DNA from: Roseovarius sp.
GTDB lineage: Bacteria > Pseudomonadota > Alphaproteobacteria > Rhodobacterales > Rhodobacteraceae
DNA: 64,000 nt
Direction of reading: 5' to 3'
Assembly (NCBI GenBank): GCA_014359765.1
Contig: JACIYT010000002.1
Coordinates: forward strand, 186,001-250,000
Both the position numbers and the translations under genes were made by a program. This document shows, in pieces, positions 1 through 10,814 of the stretch (its first letter is position 1; each line of letters begins with the position of its first letter). The notes beneath the pieces are model-generated. The model saw nothing but the letters and a program-made list of their open reading frames with translations, was not told where the DNA came from and ran no database searches.

Positions 1-184
1 CGGTCGCGTCCATGGCGATGGTGCGCACGGTGTTCTCGCCCAGGTGCTGCGCCACTTCGAGCACCAGCCGCTTGCCGTTATTGTCGGTTTCCAGCGCGTT
101 GAGGATCGCGGGGAGGTGGTCGTCGAACTGCACGTCCACGACGGCGCCAATCACCTGCGTGATCTTGCCTTTTGCTTTTGCCAT
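1..184 (-). CDS. atpD: ATP synthase F1 subunit beta, N-terminal part (runs off the window)
   Basis: The reading frame starts with [20 protein letters not shown], the beta-barrel start typical of F1 beta, and continues through the [18 protein letters not shown] segment before leaving the window at base 1. The catalytic P-loop domain lies outside. Beta carries the catalytic nucleotide sites of the F1 sector on the cytoplasmic face of the inner membrane. It follows atpG by 18 bp, matching the usual order atpHAGDC. Only about 61 residues are visible, so nothing can be said about the active site, but identity is clear from the N-terminus and the position. Confidence 0.95.
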   Translation of the reverse strand, partial: MAKAKGKITQVIGAVVDVQFDDHLPAILNALETDNNGKRLVLEVAQHLGENTVRTIAMDAT

Positions 185-202
185 TGTTTGTCTCCGGTTC
201 TC

Positions 203-1090
203 TTACAGCGCCTCGGCGCCGGAAATGATTTCGATGAGCTCGTTGGTGATCACGGCCTGACGCGAGCGGTTGTATTCGATGGTCAGCTTGTCGATCATCT
301 CGCCGGCGTTGCGGGTGGCGTTGTCCATCGCGGACATGCGCGCGCCCTGTTCGGAGGCCCCGTTCTCCAGCAGCGCGCTGAAGATCTGCGTGGCCACGCC
401 GCGCGGCAGGAGATCGGCGAGGATCGCCGTCTCGTCCGGCTCGTAATCATAGACCGTGCCGGCATCGCCCGCCTCGGCCGCGGCCTCGGCCTCGCCCATA
501 TCGGCAGGGATGATCTGCTGCATGGTCGGGATCTGGCTCACCACGTTCTCGAACCTGGAATAGAAGATCCTGGCCACGTCGAATTCGCCCGCGTCAAAGC
601 GCCGGAGCACGTTGGCGGCGATCGCCTGCGCCTCGGCATAGCCGATGCGCTTGACCTCGGAGAGGTCCACATGCTCGATGAACTGCGCGCCGAAGTCACG
701 GCGCAGCGCATCGCGGCCCTTCTTGCCGACGGTCAGGATCTTGACCGTCTTGCCCTGCGCCATGAGGCGTGCCGCCTCGGCCCGGGCGAGCTTGGCGATA
801 TTGGCGTTGAAGCCACCGCAAAGGCCCCGCTCGGCGGTCAGCACCACCAGCAGCTGAACCTTGTCCGAGCCGGTCCCCGCCAGAAGGCGCGGCGCGTTCT
901 CGCCGTCACCCACCGAGGCGGCGAGCTTCCGAACCACGGCGTTGAACCGCTCGGTGTAAGGCCGCGACATTTCCGCGGCCTCCTGCGCGCGGCGAAGTTT
1001 CGCCGCGGCGACCATCTGCATGGCCTTGGTGATCTTGCGGGTCGATTTGACCGACTCGATCCGGTTTTTCAGGTCCTTGAGAGAGGGCAT
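203..1090 (-). CDS. atpG: ATP synthase F1 subunit gamma
   Basis: The protein (295 aa) begins [20 protein letters not shown] and ends with the helix [15 protein letters not shown]. These are the paired N- and C-terminal helices that form the rotating coiled-coil shaft inside the alpha3-beta3 hexamer; the central Rossmann-like part lies between. An in-frame extension upstream of the start (to 1288) overlaps atpA and has no gamma-like sequence, so the ATG at 1090 is chosen; it lies 13 bp after the atpA stop. Length and both signature ends are normal for the family. It is co-transcribed with atpA and atpD. Confidence 0.97.
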   Translation of the reverse strand: MPSLKDLKNRIESVKSTRKITKAMQMVAAAKLRRAQEAAEMSRPYTERFNAVVRKLAASVGDGENAPRLLAGTGSDKVQLLVVLTAERGLCGGFNANIAKLARAEAARLMAQGKTVKILTVGKKGRDALRRDFGAQFIEHVDLSEVKRIGYAEAQAIAANVLRRFDAGEFDVARIFYSRFENVVSQIPTMQQIIPADMGEAEAAAEAGDAGTVYDYEPDETAILADLLPRGVATQIFSALLENGASEQGARMSAMDNATRNAGEMIDKLTIEYNRSRQAVITNELIEIISGAEAL

Positions 1091-1103
1091 TGCCTGATCT
1101 CCC

Positions 1104-2642
<1,539 letters not shown>

Positions 2643-3203
2643 TTATCCGACCTCTTTCATTGCATTCTGGAGGGAATCGAGCCGCGAGCGGATCGAGGTG
2701 TCGATCATCTTCGAGCCCACTTTGACGACAAGACCGCCGATGAGGCTGTCATCGACGGTCGCCTTGAGTTTCACGTCGCGCCCGATGCGCGCCTTGAGGG
2801 CCTTGGCGAGCTTGTCGGCCTGCGCCTTCGACAGCGCCTTGGCCGAAGTCACCTCGGCGCGCACCTCGCCCTTGTCCTCGGCGATCATGTCGCGCAGCCG
2901 CGCGACAAGCTGGGGCAGCACGAAGAGCCGGCGCTTGGCGGCCATGAGCGCGAGACCGTTGGCAAGCTCGGGGATGAGCTTCATTTTCCGGGCGATGGCG
3001 GCGATGGCCTTGCCCTGCGCCTCGCGGCTCAGCACCGGCGAGGCGATGAGCGCGCGCAGATCGGCGCTGGCGTCGAGGGCATCGGAGATATCGTCGAGAT
3101 TGGCCTCGAGCGCGGCCACGGATCCGGCCTCCCTCGCAAGCTCGAAGATGGCGGTGGCATAGCGCGCGGCGATGCCGGAGGAAATCGAAGCTGGTTCGGA
3201 CAC
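2643..3203 (-). CDS. atpH: ATP synthase F1 subunit delta (OSCP)
   Basis: With a GTG start at 3203 the product is 186 aa and begins (M)[19 protein letters not shown], the usual delta/OSCP N-terminus; the C-terminus [20 protein letters not shown] is the conserved peripheral-stalk contact region. The sequence GGAAGG sits 6 bases upstream of this GTG; another GTG at 3209 lies directly against it and is less likely. A longer in-frame ORF to 3383 has no family similarity. Delta joins F1 to the b-type peripheral stalk. It is first in the cluster, so the atp promoter should lie just upstream. Confidence 0.95.
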   Translation of the reverse strand: MSEPASISSGIAARYATAIFELAREAGSVAALEANLDDISDALDASADLRALIASPVLSREAQGKAIAAIARKMKLIPELANGLALMAAKRRLFVLPQLVARLRDMIAEDKGEVRAEVTSAKALSKAQADKLAKALKARIGRDVKLKATVDDSLIGGLVVKVGSKMIDTSIRSRLDSLQNAMKEVG

Positions 3204-3514
3204 GTCCACCCTTCCGATAGTCTGGCCCCGGCTGGCAGCGCGCGACGCGCGGTCGCGCCCGGGGACTTTGGTGACGATGCACCTCGCGGGACATCGAAAT
3301 TCGGCTGGGGTGTAGCAGAGGCTTCGTGATCGGGCAAGCGACTTGGAATCGGAGGCGTTCCGGGGAAGACAAAATGTTTTCAATATGTTGCGGCAAGTGC
3401 GACCTATTGCGCGCCGTGTCGCGGAGAAAAATCCCGCGTTTTCGCCCCGCCCTCCCTTGAAAAACGCGGCGGGATTCTCATGCCGGCGCCACGCGCCGAC
3501 CCGTCCGGGCCTGC
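3204..3514. other. Intergenic region upstream of the atp cluster
   Basis: About 310 bp without a gene. It holds the candidate atp promoter and an imperfect inverted repeat (3430-3437 GTTTT-extended against 3461-3476, arms AATCCCGC and GCGGGATT) that could end transcription of the minus-strand gene at 3515-3811. Nothing else was recognised. Confidence 0.5.
3310..3337 (-). promoter_or_regulatory. Candidate sigma-70-type promoter of the atpHAGD cluster
   Basis: On the minus strand there is a -35-like TTGCCC (3337-3332), a 16-base spacer and a -10-like CTACAC (3315-3310), about 100 bases upstream of the atpH start. The pattern resembles housekeeping promoters of Rhodobacteraceae. It is a pattern match only. 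Confidence 0.4.
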
Positions 3515-3811
3515 TCAGCGCCCGTCAGGGGCGGCGAAATCCCTTCGGGATTTCGGTCCGATTTCCAGCGGGGAAATCGGCGGGGTGAGCCAGCGCACCG
3601 TTCCGCGATTGCAGAAGATGATGATCTGGCCGGCATTCTCCACCGCCTGATAGCCGCGCCGCTCGATCTCGCGCAGAAAGCGCGCGCGCCCGGCGAAACG
3701 GTCGATGTCGCGCGCCTTGCGTCGGATCACCGCGCCCTGCTGCACCGCCTTGCAGGCGAAGAGATCGTTGAGCCAGATCTCGGGCGAAACGGGGGAATCG
3801 CATGTCCTCAT
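3515..3811 (-). CDS. Conserved small protein of unknown function
   Basis: 98 aa. The core from about residue 10 to 75 reads like a folded small domain ([20 protein letters not shown], then [20 protein letters not shown], then [14 protein letters not shown]). I recall similar short proteins beside prs or atp genes in Rhodobacterales, sometimes carrying a doubtful phosphoribosylanthranilate isomerase label; nothing in the sequence supports that enzyme. The C-terminal tail after WLTPP is low in complexity and its DNA forms a GAAATCC/GGATTTC hairpin with a UUCG-like loop (3536-3554). A competing frame at 3525-3827 gives an Arg/Ala-rich product and is rejected. Confidence 0.7.
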   Translation of the reverse strand: MRTCDSPVSPEIWLNDLFACKAVQQGAVIRRKARDIDRFAGRARFLREIERRGYQAVENAGQIIIFCNRGTVRWLTPPISPLEIGPKSRRDFAAPDGR

Positions 3812-3859
3812 GCGGACATGATGACACCCGACGGTTAAGCGCGGGTTAAGCGCGGCCCC

Positions 3860-4876
3860 CTACCCGGTGAACCGCCCTTCGTAGATCGGCTCGAGGCTCT
3901 CGGCCTCGAAGAGCGACGACACGCTGGTGCCGTTCCAGATGTTGAGGATCGCCTGGGCAAAGATCGGCGCGGTCGGGATGATGCGGATATTGGGCGTGGC
4001 CCTGACCGCCTCGGTGGGCTGGATCGTGTCGGTGATCACCATGGATTTGAGCACCGACTTGGTGATCCGCTCCACCGCCGGGCCCGACATCACGCCATGG
4101 GTCGTATAGGCGTGCACCTCGCGCGCGCCGTTCTCGAGCAGCACCTCGGCGGCCTTGCACATGGTGCCCGCCGTGTCGCACATGTCATCGACGATGATGC
4201 AGATCCTGTCGCTCACCTCGCCGATCACGGTCATTTCAGCCACCTCGCCGGGCTTCTCGCGGCGCTTGTCCACGATCGCAAGCGGCGCGCCGATCCGCTT
4301 GGCCAGCTCGCGCGCCCGCGCCACGCCGCCCACATCGGGCGAGACGATCATCACATCCCCGAGCCGGTCGGCGAATTGCGCCCTGATATCCAGCGCGAAG
4401 ATCGGCGAGGCATAGAGATTGTCCACGGGGATGTCGAAAAATCCCTGGATCTGGGCGGCGTGCAGGTCCATGGTCAGCACCCGTTCGATTCCCGCGCCCA
4501 CGATCATGTTGGCCACCAGCTTGGCCGAGATGGGGGTGCGCGCCTTGGTGCGGCGATCCTGGCGGGCATAGCCGAAATAGGGAATCACCGCGGTGATGCG
4601 CCGCGCCGAGGAACGGCGCAGCGTGTCGGCCATGATCAAAAGCTCCATCAGGTTGTCATTGGCGGGCTTCGATGTCGGCTGGACGATGAACATGTCCTCG
4701 CCGCGCACGTTCTCGAAGATCTCGACGAAGATCTCCTGATCGTTGAACCGCTCGATCCGGGCATCCACCAGTTCCACGGTCCGGCCGCGATGCACCGACA
4801 TGCGCCGCGCGATCGCCTTCGAGAGCGGCATGTTGGCATTGCCCGAAATCAGCTTCGGTTCGTCATTGGCGGCCAT
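3860..4876 (-). CDS. prs: Ribose-phosphate pyrophosphokinase (PRPP synthetase)
   Basis: 338 aa from the ATG at 4876 ([20 protein letters not shown]), preceded by GGGGAC at a good distance; an in-frame extension to 4951 is not conserved in style. The enzyme makes PRPP from ribose 5-phosphate and ATP for purine, pyrimidine, histidine, tryptophan and NAD synthesis. Visible signatures are the ATP-binding flag region [35 protein letters not shown], the ribose-phosphate synthetase signature [14 protein letters not shown] and the PRPP-binding loop [19 protein letters not shown]. The C-terminal tail (residues after about 315) is slightly extended, as in other alphaproteobacteria. Confidence 0.97.
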   Translation of the reverse strand: MAANDEPKLISGNANMPLSKAIARRMSVHRGRTVELVDARIERFNDQEIFVEIFENVRGEDMFIVQPTSKPANDNLMELLIMADTLRRSSARRITAVIPYFGYARQDRRTKARTPISAKLVANMIVGAGIERVLTMDLHAAQIQGFFDIPVDNLYASPIFALDIRAQFADRLGDVMIVSPDVGGVARARELAKRIGAPLAIVDKRREKPGEVAEMTVIGEVSDRICIIVDDMCDTAGTMCKAAEVLLENGAREVHAYTTHGVMSGPAVERITKSVLKSMVITDTIQPTEAVRATPNIRIIPTAPIFAQAILNIWNGTSVSSLFEAESLEPIYEGRFTG

Positions 4877-4972
4877 GGCAGTGTCCCCGGATCCCTGAGT
4901 GACAGATTCGTGATGTTGCGCCCCGATTAGCATGGCCCTAGGGTCAGGCAAACCTTTGAAAGGGGCGCCGCG

Positions 4973-5818
4973 ATGGCCGCTATCGACGATCAGGCTGCGA
5001 CATCATGGCAGGTGATGGGCCGCGGGCCGCGCAAGGCGCTCGCCATCCATTGCTCGCTCGCGCATTCGGGGGCCTGGGCGGGGGTGGCGCGCGCGCTCGA
5101 TGCGCATCTGACGGTGACGGCCTTCGATCTTCCCGGCCATGGCGGGAGCGCCCCCTGGGCAGGCACCGGCGAGATCCAGGCGGCCAGCACCGCGATGGCC
5201 GCCGCGCTTCTCGACGGTCCGGCCGATATCCTCGGCCATTCCTTCGGCGCCACCGTGGCGTTGCGGCTGGCGGTGGAACATCCCCGTCTCGTGCGCTCGC
5301 TCTGCCTTCATGAGCCGGTGTTCTTCGCCGTCGCCCTGGCCGACCGGCCCGAGATGCGCGCCGCGCATGTCGCCGAGATGGCCGACTATCGCGCCGGGAT
5401 CGCGGCAGGCGACATGGCGCGCGCGGCGCGCGGCTTCCTGAAGGTCTGGGGCGATGGCGAGGGCTGGGAGGCGCTGCCCGAGGCCACGCGCGCCCGCATC
5501 GCCGCGCAGATGCCGCTCATCGAGGCCGCGGCGCCCGCGCTCTACGAGGATGCGGGCGGGATGCTGGCCTCGGGCGCGCTCGGCCGTATCGGCGCGCCGG
5601 TGCTGCTCATGCAGGGCGCGCGCTCTCCGGCGATCATCGACGCGATCAATGCAGGCCTTGCCGCGCGGCTGCCCCTGTGCCGGCGCGCGACCATCGCCGG
5701 GGCGGGACACATGGCCCCGATCACCCGCCCGCAGGCGGTGGCGGCGGAGATCGCCGGGTTTCTCGGGCTGCGCACGGGATCCGGAACGCCGCGGGATCAC
5801 AGCTTGGAGCGCAGGTAA
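4973..5818 (+). CDS. Alpha/beta-fold hydrolase
   Basis: 281 aa. It shows the alpha/beta hydrolase pattern: the oxyanion-side strand [13 protein letters not shown], the FDLPGHGGS motif, the nucleophile elbow GHSFGA (Ser at about residue 91) and a late catalytic His in [12 protein letters not shown]. The acid is probably the Asp/Glu near [14 protein letters not shown]. The substrate cannot be told from sequence; esterase or C-C hydrolase activity are both possible. It is divergent from prs, and its last 22 bp overlap the 3' end of ptsP on the other strand. Confidence 0.85.
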   Translation: MAAIDDQAATSWQVMGRGPRKALAIHCSLAHSGAWAGVARALDAHLTVTAFDLPGHGGSAPWAGTGEIQAASTAMAAALLDGPADILGHSFGATVALRLAVEHPRLVRSLCLHEPVFFAVALADRPEMRAAHVAEMADYRAGIAAGDMARAARGFLKVWGDGEGWEALPEATRARIAAQMPLIEAAAPALYEDAGGMLASGALGRIGAPVLLMQGARSPAIIDAINAGLAARLPLCRRATIAGAGHMAPITRPQAVAAEIAGFLGLRTGSGTPRDHSLERR

Positions 5819-8040
5819 TCCATGGCCGCGCGGCGCAGGTTCTGCGTGCCGCGCGCGCGTTCCTCGTGCAGCACCGCGCGCAATTCGCCCAGGTCGGTGC
5901 GCCGCAGGAGGCTCTTGACCGGGCCGATCGAGGCGGGGCGCATCGACAGCGTGCGAAAGCCGAGCGCCGCGAGGCAGGCGGCCTCGACGGGGCGGCCGGC
6001 ATCCTCGCCGCAGAAGCTCAGCGGTGTGGCGAGCGTGGCACAGCGATAGACGATACCTTCGAGAAAATTCAGATAGCTCACGTCGAGCGTGTCGTAGCGG
6101 CGGCGCACGCGCTCGTTCTCGCGGTCGGCGGCAAAGAAGAACTGCTTGAGGTCGTTGCCGCCGATCGACAGGAAATCCACCTCCTCGAAGAACGCATCCG
6201 GCGCAAAGGCGAGCGAGGGCGTCTCGAGCATCGCGCCGACCTCGATTTCCGAGGGCAGCGGATGGCCGAGGATACGCTCGCGTTCCAGCGCCTTGTCCAT
6301 CTCGGCGCGGGCGGCGCGGAACTCCTCGTGCTGGGCCACGAAGGGGAACATCACCGAGAGCGGACGGCCGCGCGCGGCGCGGATCAGTGCCTGAAGCTGC
6401 ATCCGCATGACCCCCGGCTTTTCCAGCGCCACGCGCACCGCGCGCCAGCCCATCGCCGGGTTGGGCTCGTCGGTGGGCTTCATGTAGGGAAGCACCTTGT
6501 CCGAGCCGATATCGAGCGTGCGAAACACCACGCGCTGCCCCCGGGCGGCGTCCATGACCCGTGCGTAGATCTCCGAGAGCTCGGCACGCTTGGGCATGTG
6601 GCTCCGGGTGAGGAACTGCAATTCGGTGCGGAACAGCCCCACCCCCTCGGCGCCCGAGCTCTCGAGGCTGGGCAGATCGGCCATCAGCCCGGCGTTCATC
6701 TTCAGCCGGATGCGCGTGCCGCAGAGCGTCTCGGCAGGCTTGTCGCGCAGCGAGGCGTAACGCTCCTGCGCCTTGGCCTGCATCGCCATCTTGTCGCGGA
6801 AGGCCGCGGTCACGGCATCGTCGGGGCGCAGGTGCACGATCCCCTGATCCCCATCGACCAGGATGAAATCGCCGTTGAGCGCCTCGGTGGTGATGCGCTC
6901 GGCATGGATGACGAGCGGAATGGCAAGGGCGCGCGCCACGATCGCCGCGTGAGAGCCCACCGCCCCCTGTTCGAGCACGATCCCCCGCAGCCCGCGCCCG
7001 TAATCGAGCAGTTCGGCCGGCCCGATATTGCGCGCCACGAGCACCGGATCGGCGGGCATCTCGGCCCCGGTCTCGTGGCCCTGCCCGGTGAGGATACGCA
7101 ACAGCCGGTTAGACAGGTCGTCGAGATCGTGCAGCCGCTCGCGCAGATAGGCATCGGTGATCTGTGCCATTCGGGCGCGGGCGGCGGATTGTTCCCTTTC
7201 CACCGCCGCCTCGGCGGAAAGGCCGCTGTCGATGCTGGCCTCCATGCGGCGCATCCAGCCGCGCGAGCGGGCGAACATCCGGTAGGCCTCGAGCACCTCG
7301 AGCTGATCCTTGTCGCCGCCCTGCGCCGAGCTCAGCATCTCGTCCACGCCGACACGCAGCATCTCCACCGCCTCGTGCAGCCGCGCCATTTCGCGCGCCG
7401 GATCCTCGGCGATCGGGTTGGTGATGACGACGCGCGGCTCATGGAGCCAGACATGGCCCAGCGCCGCGCCCTCCTGCGCGCCCGTGCCGCGAAACATCAC
7501 CGGCTGGCTGTGGCGCGCCTTCATCGCCGCGCCCTCGCCGGCAAAGGCGCCAAGCTCGGCCATCTCGGCCAGCACCATCGCCACCACCTCGAGCGCATGG
7601 ATTTCGTCCTCGGAGAAGAGCCGCGCCGCCCGCGACTGCACCACCAGCACGCCGAGCATCTCCCCGAGCCGCTGGATCGGCACGCCCACGAAGGAGCAAT
7701 ACGCCTCCTCGCCGGTCTCGGGCATGTAGCGGAACCCGGGCGCGCCGGGCGCGTCGTCGGTGTTGATCACCTTCCCCGAGCGCGCCACCCGCCCCACCAG
7801 GCCCTCGCCGAGGCGCAGCCGCGTCTGGTGGACCGCTTCGGCGCGCAGCCCCTCGGAGGCGCATAGCTCGAGCGTGGTCTCGTCGCGGAACAGGTAGATC
7901 GAGCACACCTCGGCGTGCATTTCCTCGGCGATCAGCCGGGTGATCCGGTCAAGCCGGGCCTGCCCGCCCCCGCCCTCGGCCATGATTGCGCGCAGTCGTC
8001 GGAGCATCTGGCGGCTGTCGGTCCTGAACGTGTCGCTCAT
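5797..8040 (-). CDS. ptsP: Phosphoenolpyruvate-protein phosphotransferase EI-Ntr
   Basis: 747 aa, the size expected for EI-Ntr. An N-terminal GAF domain (about residues 25-160: CSIYLFRDETTLELCASEG) precedes the EI core: the HPr-binding helical domain, the phospho-His swivel domain with GAVGSHAAIVARAL (His near 364), and the PEP-binding TIM barrel with GVGLFRTELQFL, KVLPYM and DFLSIGGNDLKQ. A catalytic Cys lies in LSFCGEDAGRP. EI-Ntr starts the nitrogen-related phosphorelay (PtsP-PtsO-PtsN) that governs potassium transport and nitrogen or stress responses; its GAF domain usually senses glutamine. ptsO and ptsN are not in this window. lysC lies 72 bp upstream on the same strand, an arrangement I recall as common in this group. 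Confidence 0.96.
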   Translation of the reverse strand: MSDTFRTDSRQMLRRLRAIMAEGGGGQARLDRITRLIAEEMHAEVCSIYLFRDETTLELCASEGLRAEAVHQTRLRLGEGLVGRVARSGKVINTDDAPGAPGFRYMPETGEEAYCSFVGVPIQRLGEMLGVLVVQSRAARLFSEDEIHALEVVAMVLAEMAELGAFAGEGAAMKARHSQPVMFRGTGAQEGAALGHVWLHEPRVVITNPIAEDPAREMARLHEAVEMLRVGVDEMLSSAQGGDKDQLEVLEAYRMFARSRGWMRRMEASIDSGLSAEAAVEREQSAARARMAQITDAYLRERLHDLDDLSNRLLRILTGQGHETGAEMPADPVLVARNIGPAELLDYGRGLRGIVLEQGAVGSHAAIVARALAIPLVIHAERITTEALNGDFILVDGDQGIVHLRPDDAVTAAFRDKMAMQAKAQERYASLRDKPAETLCGTRIRLKMNAGLMADLPSLESSGAEGVGLFRTELQFLTRSHMPKRAELSEIYARVMDAARGQRVVFRTLDIGSDKVLPYMKPTDEPNPAMGWRAVRVALEKPGVMRMQLQALIRAARGRPLSVMFPFVAQHEEFRAARAEMDKALERERILGHPLPSEIEVGAMLETPSLAFAPDAFFEEVDFLSIGGNDLKQFFFAADRENERVRRRYDTLDVSYLNFLEGIVYRCATLATPLSFCGEDAGRPVEAACLAALGFRTLSMRPASIGPVKSLLRRTDLGELRAVLHEERARGTQNLRRAAMDYLRSKL

Positions 8041-8112
8041 CGCGGCCCTTCCCCGTTTGCGTGGCTCCCCGTCTGCATGGCCGGGGTCGCCCCCCGCATG
8101 ACGGGACGGGGA

Positions 8113-9351
8113 TCAGGCGGCCTTGTCCAGCCCGAAGGCATCATGCAGCGCCTGCACCGCGAGTTCCATGTATTTCCTGTCGATCAGCACGGAAATCTTG
8201 ATCTCGGAGGTGGCAATCACCTTGATGTTTATTCCTTCATCACTGAGCGTCTTGAACATTTTCGCCGCGACGCCCGACTGGCTGCGCATCCCGATCCCCA
8301 CCGCCGAGACCTTGGCCACATCGGTATCGGCGATGAGGTCGTGATAGTTGATCGCGCCTGCCGCCCTGGCGTCCGAGAGCGCCTTTTCGGCCCGCTTCAC
8401 CTGATCGGTGGGGCAGGAAAAGGTCATGTCGGTGCGGCCCTCTTCGGCGATGTTCTGGATGATCATGTCCACGTTCACGCCGGCCTCGGCCAGCGGCCCG
8501 AAGATCGCCGCCGCGATGCCGGGACGGTCGGCGACCGACACGAGCGTCATCTTCGCCTCGTCGCGGGAATAGGCGATCCCGCTCACCACGTTCGATTCCA
8601 TGATATCCTCCTCGGCGCAGACGAGCGTGCCGGCCTCGTCCGATGGTTCCTCGAAACTGCTGAGCACGCGCAGCCTGACATTATACCGCATCGCCAGCTC
8701 GACCGAGCGCGTCTGGAGCACCTTCGCGCCCAGCGAGGCCAGCTCCAGCATCTCCTCGAAGGCGATCCGGTCGAGCTTGCGCGCCCTGGACGCGATGCGC
8801 GGATCGGTGGTATAGACCCCGTCCACATCGGTGTAGATATCGCAGCGCACCGCGTCGAAGGCGGCGGCAAAGGCCACGGCGGTGGTGTCCGACCCGCCCC
8901 GCCCCAGCGTGGTGATACGGCCTTCGGGGCTCAGGCCCTGAAACCCCGCGACCACCGCCACGCGCATCCCTTCGGCGAACTTGGCGGTGATGTTGTCGGT
9001 GGGGATCTCCTCGATCCGCGCGGCGGAATGGGCGGAATTCGTCAGGAGCGGCACTTGCCAGCCCTGCCAGCTGCGCGCCGGGATCTCCATCTCCTGCAAT
9101 ACCAGCGCCATCAGCCCGGCGGTCACGTTCTCGCCCGAACTCACCACCGCGTCATATTCGCGCGCGTCGTGCAGGGGGGAGATCTCGTTCACCCAGCCCA
9201 CCAGCTCGTTGGTCTTGCCCGCCATGGCCGAGACGATGACGATGACATCATGCCCCTTGGCGACCTCGAGGCCGACACGCTTGGCGGCGCGGCGGATACG
9301 GTCGATATTGGCCACCGAGGTGCCGCCGAATTTCATCACGAGAACGGACAT
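8113..9351 (-). CDS. lysC: Aspartate kinase
   Basis: 412 aa from the ATG at 9351; the in-frame upstream extension runs through the SDR gene and is spurious. The start MSVLVMKFGGTSVANIDRIR has the KFGGTSV motif of the amino-acid kinase fold; GRGGSDTTAVAFAAAF is the substrate/ATP pocket and YTDVDGVYTTDPRI follows. Two ACT domains occupy the C-terminus (about 265-412), with MTLVSVADRPGIAAAIF and VGIGMRSQSGVAAKMFKTL, indicating feedback control by lysine and/or threonine. It phosphorylates aspartate in the first step towards lysine, methionine and threonine. It lies between the SDR gene and ptsP on the same strand. Confidence 0.97.
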   Translation of the reverse strand: MSVLVMKFGGTSVANIDRIRRAAKRVGLEVAKGHDVIVIVSAMAGKTNELVGWVNEISPLHDAREYDAVVSSGENVTAGLMALVLQEMEIPARSWQGWQVPLLTNSAHSAARIEEIPTDNITAKFAEGMRVAVVAGFQGLSPEGRITTLGRGGSDTTAVAFAAAFDAVRCDIYTDVDGVYTTDPRIASRARKLDRIAFEEMLELASLGAKVLQTRSVELAMRYNVRLRVLSSFEEPSDEAGTLVCAEEDIMESNVVSGIAYSRDEAKMTLVSVADRPGIAAAIFGPLAEAGVNVDMIIQNIAEEGRTDMTFSCPTDQVKRAEKALSDARAAGAINYHDLIADTDVAKVSAVGIGMRSQSGVAAKMFKTLSDEGINIKVIATSEIKISVLIDRKYMELAVQALHDAFGLDKAA

Positions 9352-9434
9352 GGGTGCGGTCCTGAACGGGAATTTCGCGCGCGGTTTACGCGCGGGCCGG
9401 CGCGCGCGCAAGGGGCGGCGGGGCTGCGCGCGGC

Positions 9435-10082
9435 TCAATAGGGATGGGCGCGCCCGTCCCAGGTCTCGAAACAGCCCGTGGTCCCGGGCGAGAGCGCGGC
9501 AAGGCGCGCGACCAGCCCGCCTGCCGATTCCTCGGCTGAAATTGCCGCCGCCGGCCCACCCATGTCGGTGCGCACCCAGCCGGGGTGATAGATGCCCACG
9601 GCAATGCCCTCCGGGGCGAGATCCACGGCGAGATTGCGCCCGAGACTGAGCGCCGCAGCCTTGGAGGCGCGGTAGATATAGCTGCCGCCCGAGGCGAGGG
9701 TATGGCTCGCCATCTGGCTGGAAATGATGCCGATCTTCGCTCCGCTGGCGGCGCGCAGGGCCGGCAGCAGCGCCTGAACGGTCAGGAACACGCCGGTGAC
9801 GTTGGTGGCAAGGGTTTGCGCCCACATCCCGGCGGGATAGCCGGTGTCGAGCTGCTCGTTGCCGTCCGGATAGACGCCCGCGTTGCAGATCAGCAGGTCG
9901 AGCGGGCGGCCCGCGAGCCGCGCGGCCAGCGCCGCGCAGGAGGCCGGATCGGTCACGTCGAGCGGCACCAGGTCGCGCGCTTGCTGCCGGGCGGTGCCGG
10001 TGACCTCATGGCCCTCGGCGCGATAGCGCGCGGCCAGGGCCGCGCCGATGCCACGATTCGCCCCGGTGATGAGAACATGCAT
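9435..10082 (-). CDS. Short-chain dehydrogenase/reductase
   Basis: 215 aa, short for a classical SDR. The N-terminus MHVLITGANRGIGAALAARY contains TGxxxGIG for NAD(P) binding; LLICNAGVYPDG carries the NAG motif; the catalytic Ser lies in IGIISSQMAS and the Tyr/Lys pair in YRASKAA. The C-terminal substrate-binding region is short and ends in the GCFETWDGR segment, resembling the carbonyl-reductase-like SDRs that include CsgA. Substrate unknown. It ends about 80 bp before lysC and follows the DUF1178 gene by 13 bp, so the two are probably co-transcribed. Confidence 0.9.
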   Translation of the reverse strand: MHVLITGANRGIGAALAARYRAEGHEVTGTARQQARDLVPLDVTDPASCAALAARLAGRPLDLLICNAGVYPDGNEQLDTGYPAGMWAQTLATNVTGVFLTVQALLPALRAASGAKIGIISSQMASHTLASGGSYIYRASKAAALSLGRNLAVDLAPEGIAVGIYHPGWVRTDMGGPAAAISAEESAGGLVARLAALSPGTTGCFETWDGRAHPY

Positions 10083-10095
10083 TGTGGCCTCCTCC

Positions 10096-10506
10096 TCAGT
10101 TTGCCTTGCGCCGTGGGGTAAAGGGAAGCGGGACGACCGGAATGCCCTCCTCGATCAGGCTGCGCGCCTCCTCCGGTCGCGCCTCGCCGTAGATCGCGCG
10201 TTCGGGGATGAGCCCCTCATGCATGTCGCGCGCCTCGCGGGCAAAGCGCGGGCCGACGTAATCGGCCGTCTGCTCGACCTGGCGGCGCAATTCGGCCAGC
10301 GCCTGTTCGGCGGGATGGGGGGGCGGCGCGGGATTGTCCTGCGCCTTGCACAGCTGCGGCGCCATCAACGCCTTCTCGACCGAGGCCGAGCCGCAGACCG
10401 CACAGGCCAGCATCCCCGAATCGCTCAGCTTGTCGAATGCAGCGGCCGACTGGAACCAGCTCTCGAAGCGATGCCCCGCCGCGCATTTCAGCGAAAATCG
10501 TATCAT
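10096..10506 (-). CDS. DUF1178 family protein
   Basis: 136 aa. It opens MIRFSLKCAAGHRFESWFQS with a CxxGH element and a second Cys pair in LACAVCGSASVEKALMAPQL, giving a small zinc-ribbon-like head; the rest is helical and ends EGIPVVPLPFTPRRKAN. This is the typical layout of the DUF1178 family, which has no known function. It starts the minus-strand group DUF1178-SDR-lysC-ptsP. Confidence 0.9.
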   Translation of the reverse strand: MIRFSLKCAAGHRFESWFQSAAAFDKLSDSGMLACAVCGSASVEKALMAPQLCKAQDNPAPPPHPAEQALAELRRQVEQTADYVGPRFAREARDMHEGLIPERAIYGEARPEEARSLIEEGIPVVPLPFTPRRKAN

Positions 10507-10640
10507 GCCCCCACGCCCTGTTTCATGGCATAGTCATGCCTGCGGCGCCGAAGATCAAGCGGCCGATGTCGAACCGCCGCACCTCCGGCGCGGCCTCTTG
10601 ACCGCGCGGCGATCCTCCCCTAACAGGACCCATCCGCAAG

Positions 10641-10660
10641 GCCCCGGATTCGTCCGGGGC
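10641..10660 (+). terminator. GC-rich hairpin with TTCG loop upstream of rplB
   Basis: GCCCCGGA, loop TTCG, TCCGGGGC: a perfect 8-bp stem followed by TTCGCTGTTG rather than a clean T run. It could be a terminator left from a transcript entering from the left or a leader structure of the ribosomal block. No plus-strand gene lies immediately upstream. Confidence 0.4.
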
Positions 10661-10749
10661 TTCGCTGTTGTTCGCAAGAGCCGCTGTTCGCAAGGGCAGT
10701 CATTCGCGGGAACACGAGAGCCGGGGACCTCCGGGGCCCTGTAACCAGC

Positions 10750-10790
10750 GGTGGGATCTCCCACCCGACATACAGGCGGGACAACCCGCC
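10750..10790 (+). promoter_or_regulatory. Two consecutive stem-loops in the rplB leader
   Basis: GGTGGGATCTCCCACC (10750-10765) and GGCGGG-ACAA-CCCGCC (10775-10790) lie 9 bases apart and end 24 bases before the rplB start. Ribosomal protein operons are often controlled by binding of one product to such leaders; which protein would bind here is unknown. Confidence 0.4.
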
Positions 10791-10814
10791 GCAAGCTGAC
10801 GGAAGACAGAAAGC

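Larger units (their letters stand above)
10507..10814. other. Leader/promoter region upstream of rplB
   Basis: About 308 bp without a convincing gene. Reading towards rplB it holds a hairpin with 8-bp stem and TTCG loop (10641-10660), a repeated TGTTCGCAAG (10669-10678 and 10685-10694), and two short stem-loops described separately. The rplB promoter is expected here but no clear -35/-10 pair was found. Confidence 0.5.

Noticed and set aside
5797..5818. Convergent overlap of the hydrolase and ptsP genes as a regulatory antisense pair
   Set aside because: A 22-bp tail-to-tail overlap is ordinary in compact genomes and shows no special structure.
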